Shown: piece by piece, positions 37,197 through 37,605 of the stretch
How positions within the stretch are numbered: position 1 is the stretch's first letter
Layout of the letters: each line of letters opens with the position of its first letter
Source of the DNA: Candidatus Poribacteria bacterium
GTDB taxonomy: Bacteria > Poribacteria > WGA-4E > GCA-2687025
Direction of reading: 5' to 3'
Assembly: GCA_018644665.1 (NCBI GenBank)
Contig: JABGQA010000136.1
Span: 1 to 37,605 of the forward strand
Length of the DNA: 37,605 nucleotides
Program-made: the position numbers and the translations under genes
The notes under the pieces: generated by a model
Database searches by the model: none
What the model was told of the DNA's origin: nothing
Seen by the model: the letters and a program-made list of their open reading frames with translations, nothing else

Positions 37197-37605
37197 GTGC
37201 CGGTCGTCGGTCTCCGTCGCGGGCGTCTGCTGAAGATTCGGTCCAAGACGATGCAGGGATTCAAGCGGCGCGAGAATGTCGGTAGCTTCGGCCACCTGTG
37301 TGATTGGATGACCCCCAGCAGTGGAACCCCGGATCTGAATCCCGTCACCTAGAACACCGCCCTCGCCGGCACACAACGGCCACCCCGCAGCGCCGAAACT
37401 CACACACCCCACGCTGAACAGTCACGATCTCCTTGCGTTGTACTTCATTCTCGTCTATATATGGCCATACGGTTTACTAACGAGCGTAATATTATGCGTT
37501 ACTGAGGCTGTATATCCTGTCTATACTCCGCAGATGTCGGGCATGGGTGGCCCGGCTTGGGAACGAACTCGAGCAGAACTCCCTGAACCAACTGTCGGTC
37601 GGGCT
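37197..37605. other. Terminal region with AT-rich segment
   Basis: No supported gene. The stretch at about 37430-37520 is markedly AT-rich for this genome. It contains TATATATGG (37456-37464) and an imperfect palindrome at 37479-37500 centred on GTAATATTA (37486-37494). It may be a promoter or other regulatory region for a gene beyond the edge. Confidence 0.35.

Overview
The window is about 37.6 kb of GC-rich (visually about 60-65 %) bacterial DNA. There are no rRNA genes, no complete tRNA, no CRISPR array and no intact mobile element. The core genes (gyrA, phoH, pgpH, ybeY, DUF502) are clearly bacterial. The rest is dominated by exported proteins: Ig-like/PKD giants, LamG domains, TolB/PD40 propellers, an esterase and a DUF4038 glycosidase. 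Together with a recurring C-terminal 'W-G-x-[ILM]-[KR]' tail, this resembles Candidatus Poribacteria or a relative, possibly a free-living high-GC lineage. That placement is inference from gene style; no marker phylogeny could be run.

Layout: (1) 1-3938, minus: the N-terminal 1312 residues of a giant exported protein with Ig-like domains, one PKD domain and at least six ~119-residue modules carrying a possible Ca-binding GNxDG loop; it runs off the window. (2) 4414-10368, plus: gyrA, a TPR protein and an M30-like zinc metallopeptidase with overlapping ends. (3) 10411-15437, minus: phoH, pgpH and ybeY in the order known from many bacteria, then a DUF502 membrane protein and a small membrane protein. 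(4) 15612-20951: a small hypothetical gene, a small beta-rich protein next to a coiled-coil/beta-barrel envelope protein, a cytosolic-looking DUF4038 glycoside hydrolase and a small membrane protein. (5) 21201-22994: a lipoprotein, a scrap of IS3-type transposase and a sugar O-methyltransferase-like gene.

(6) 23387-32575 is a secretome cluster: two LamG proteins, an alpha/beta-hydrolase, two recently duplicated TolB-like propellers with an orphan C-terminal tail of a third copy between them, another PD40 propeller and a BNR/YCF48-like propeller. Six of the seven genes, from three or four unrelated folds, end in the same short tail (basic residue, 4-5 residues, Trp-Gly/Ala, any residue, aliphatic, usually Lys/Arg) within 2-9 residues of the stop, and all have N-terminal signal sequences. 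I regard this as the best candidate for an undescribed system: a C-terminal sorting, anchoring or processing tag.

(7) 32767-37605: a small membrane/coiled-coil protein, a polysaccharide-deacetylase-like gene broken by a frameshift, a GNAT acetyltransferase, an NTF2/SnoaL-like protein, and an SGNH-like exported protein whose 3' end is replaced by an antisense fragment of a replication-protein-like gene. The right half (after about 21 kb) has long intergenic spaces with decayed transposase pieces and behaves like an accessory region; the left half is compact and core-like.
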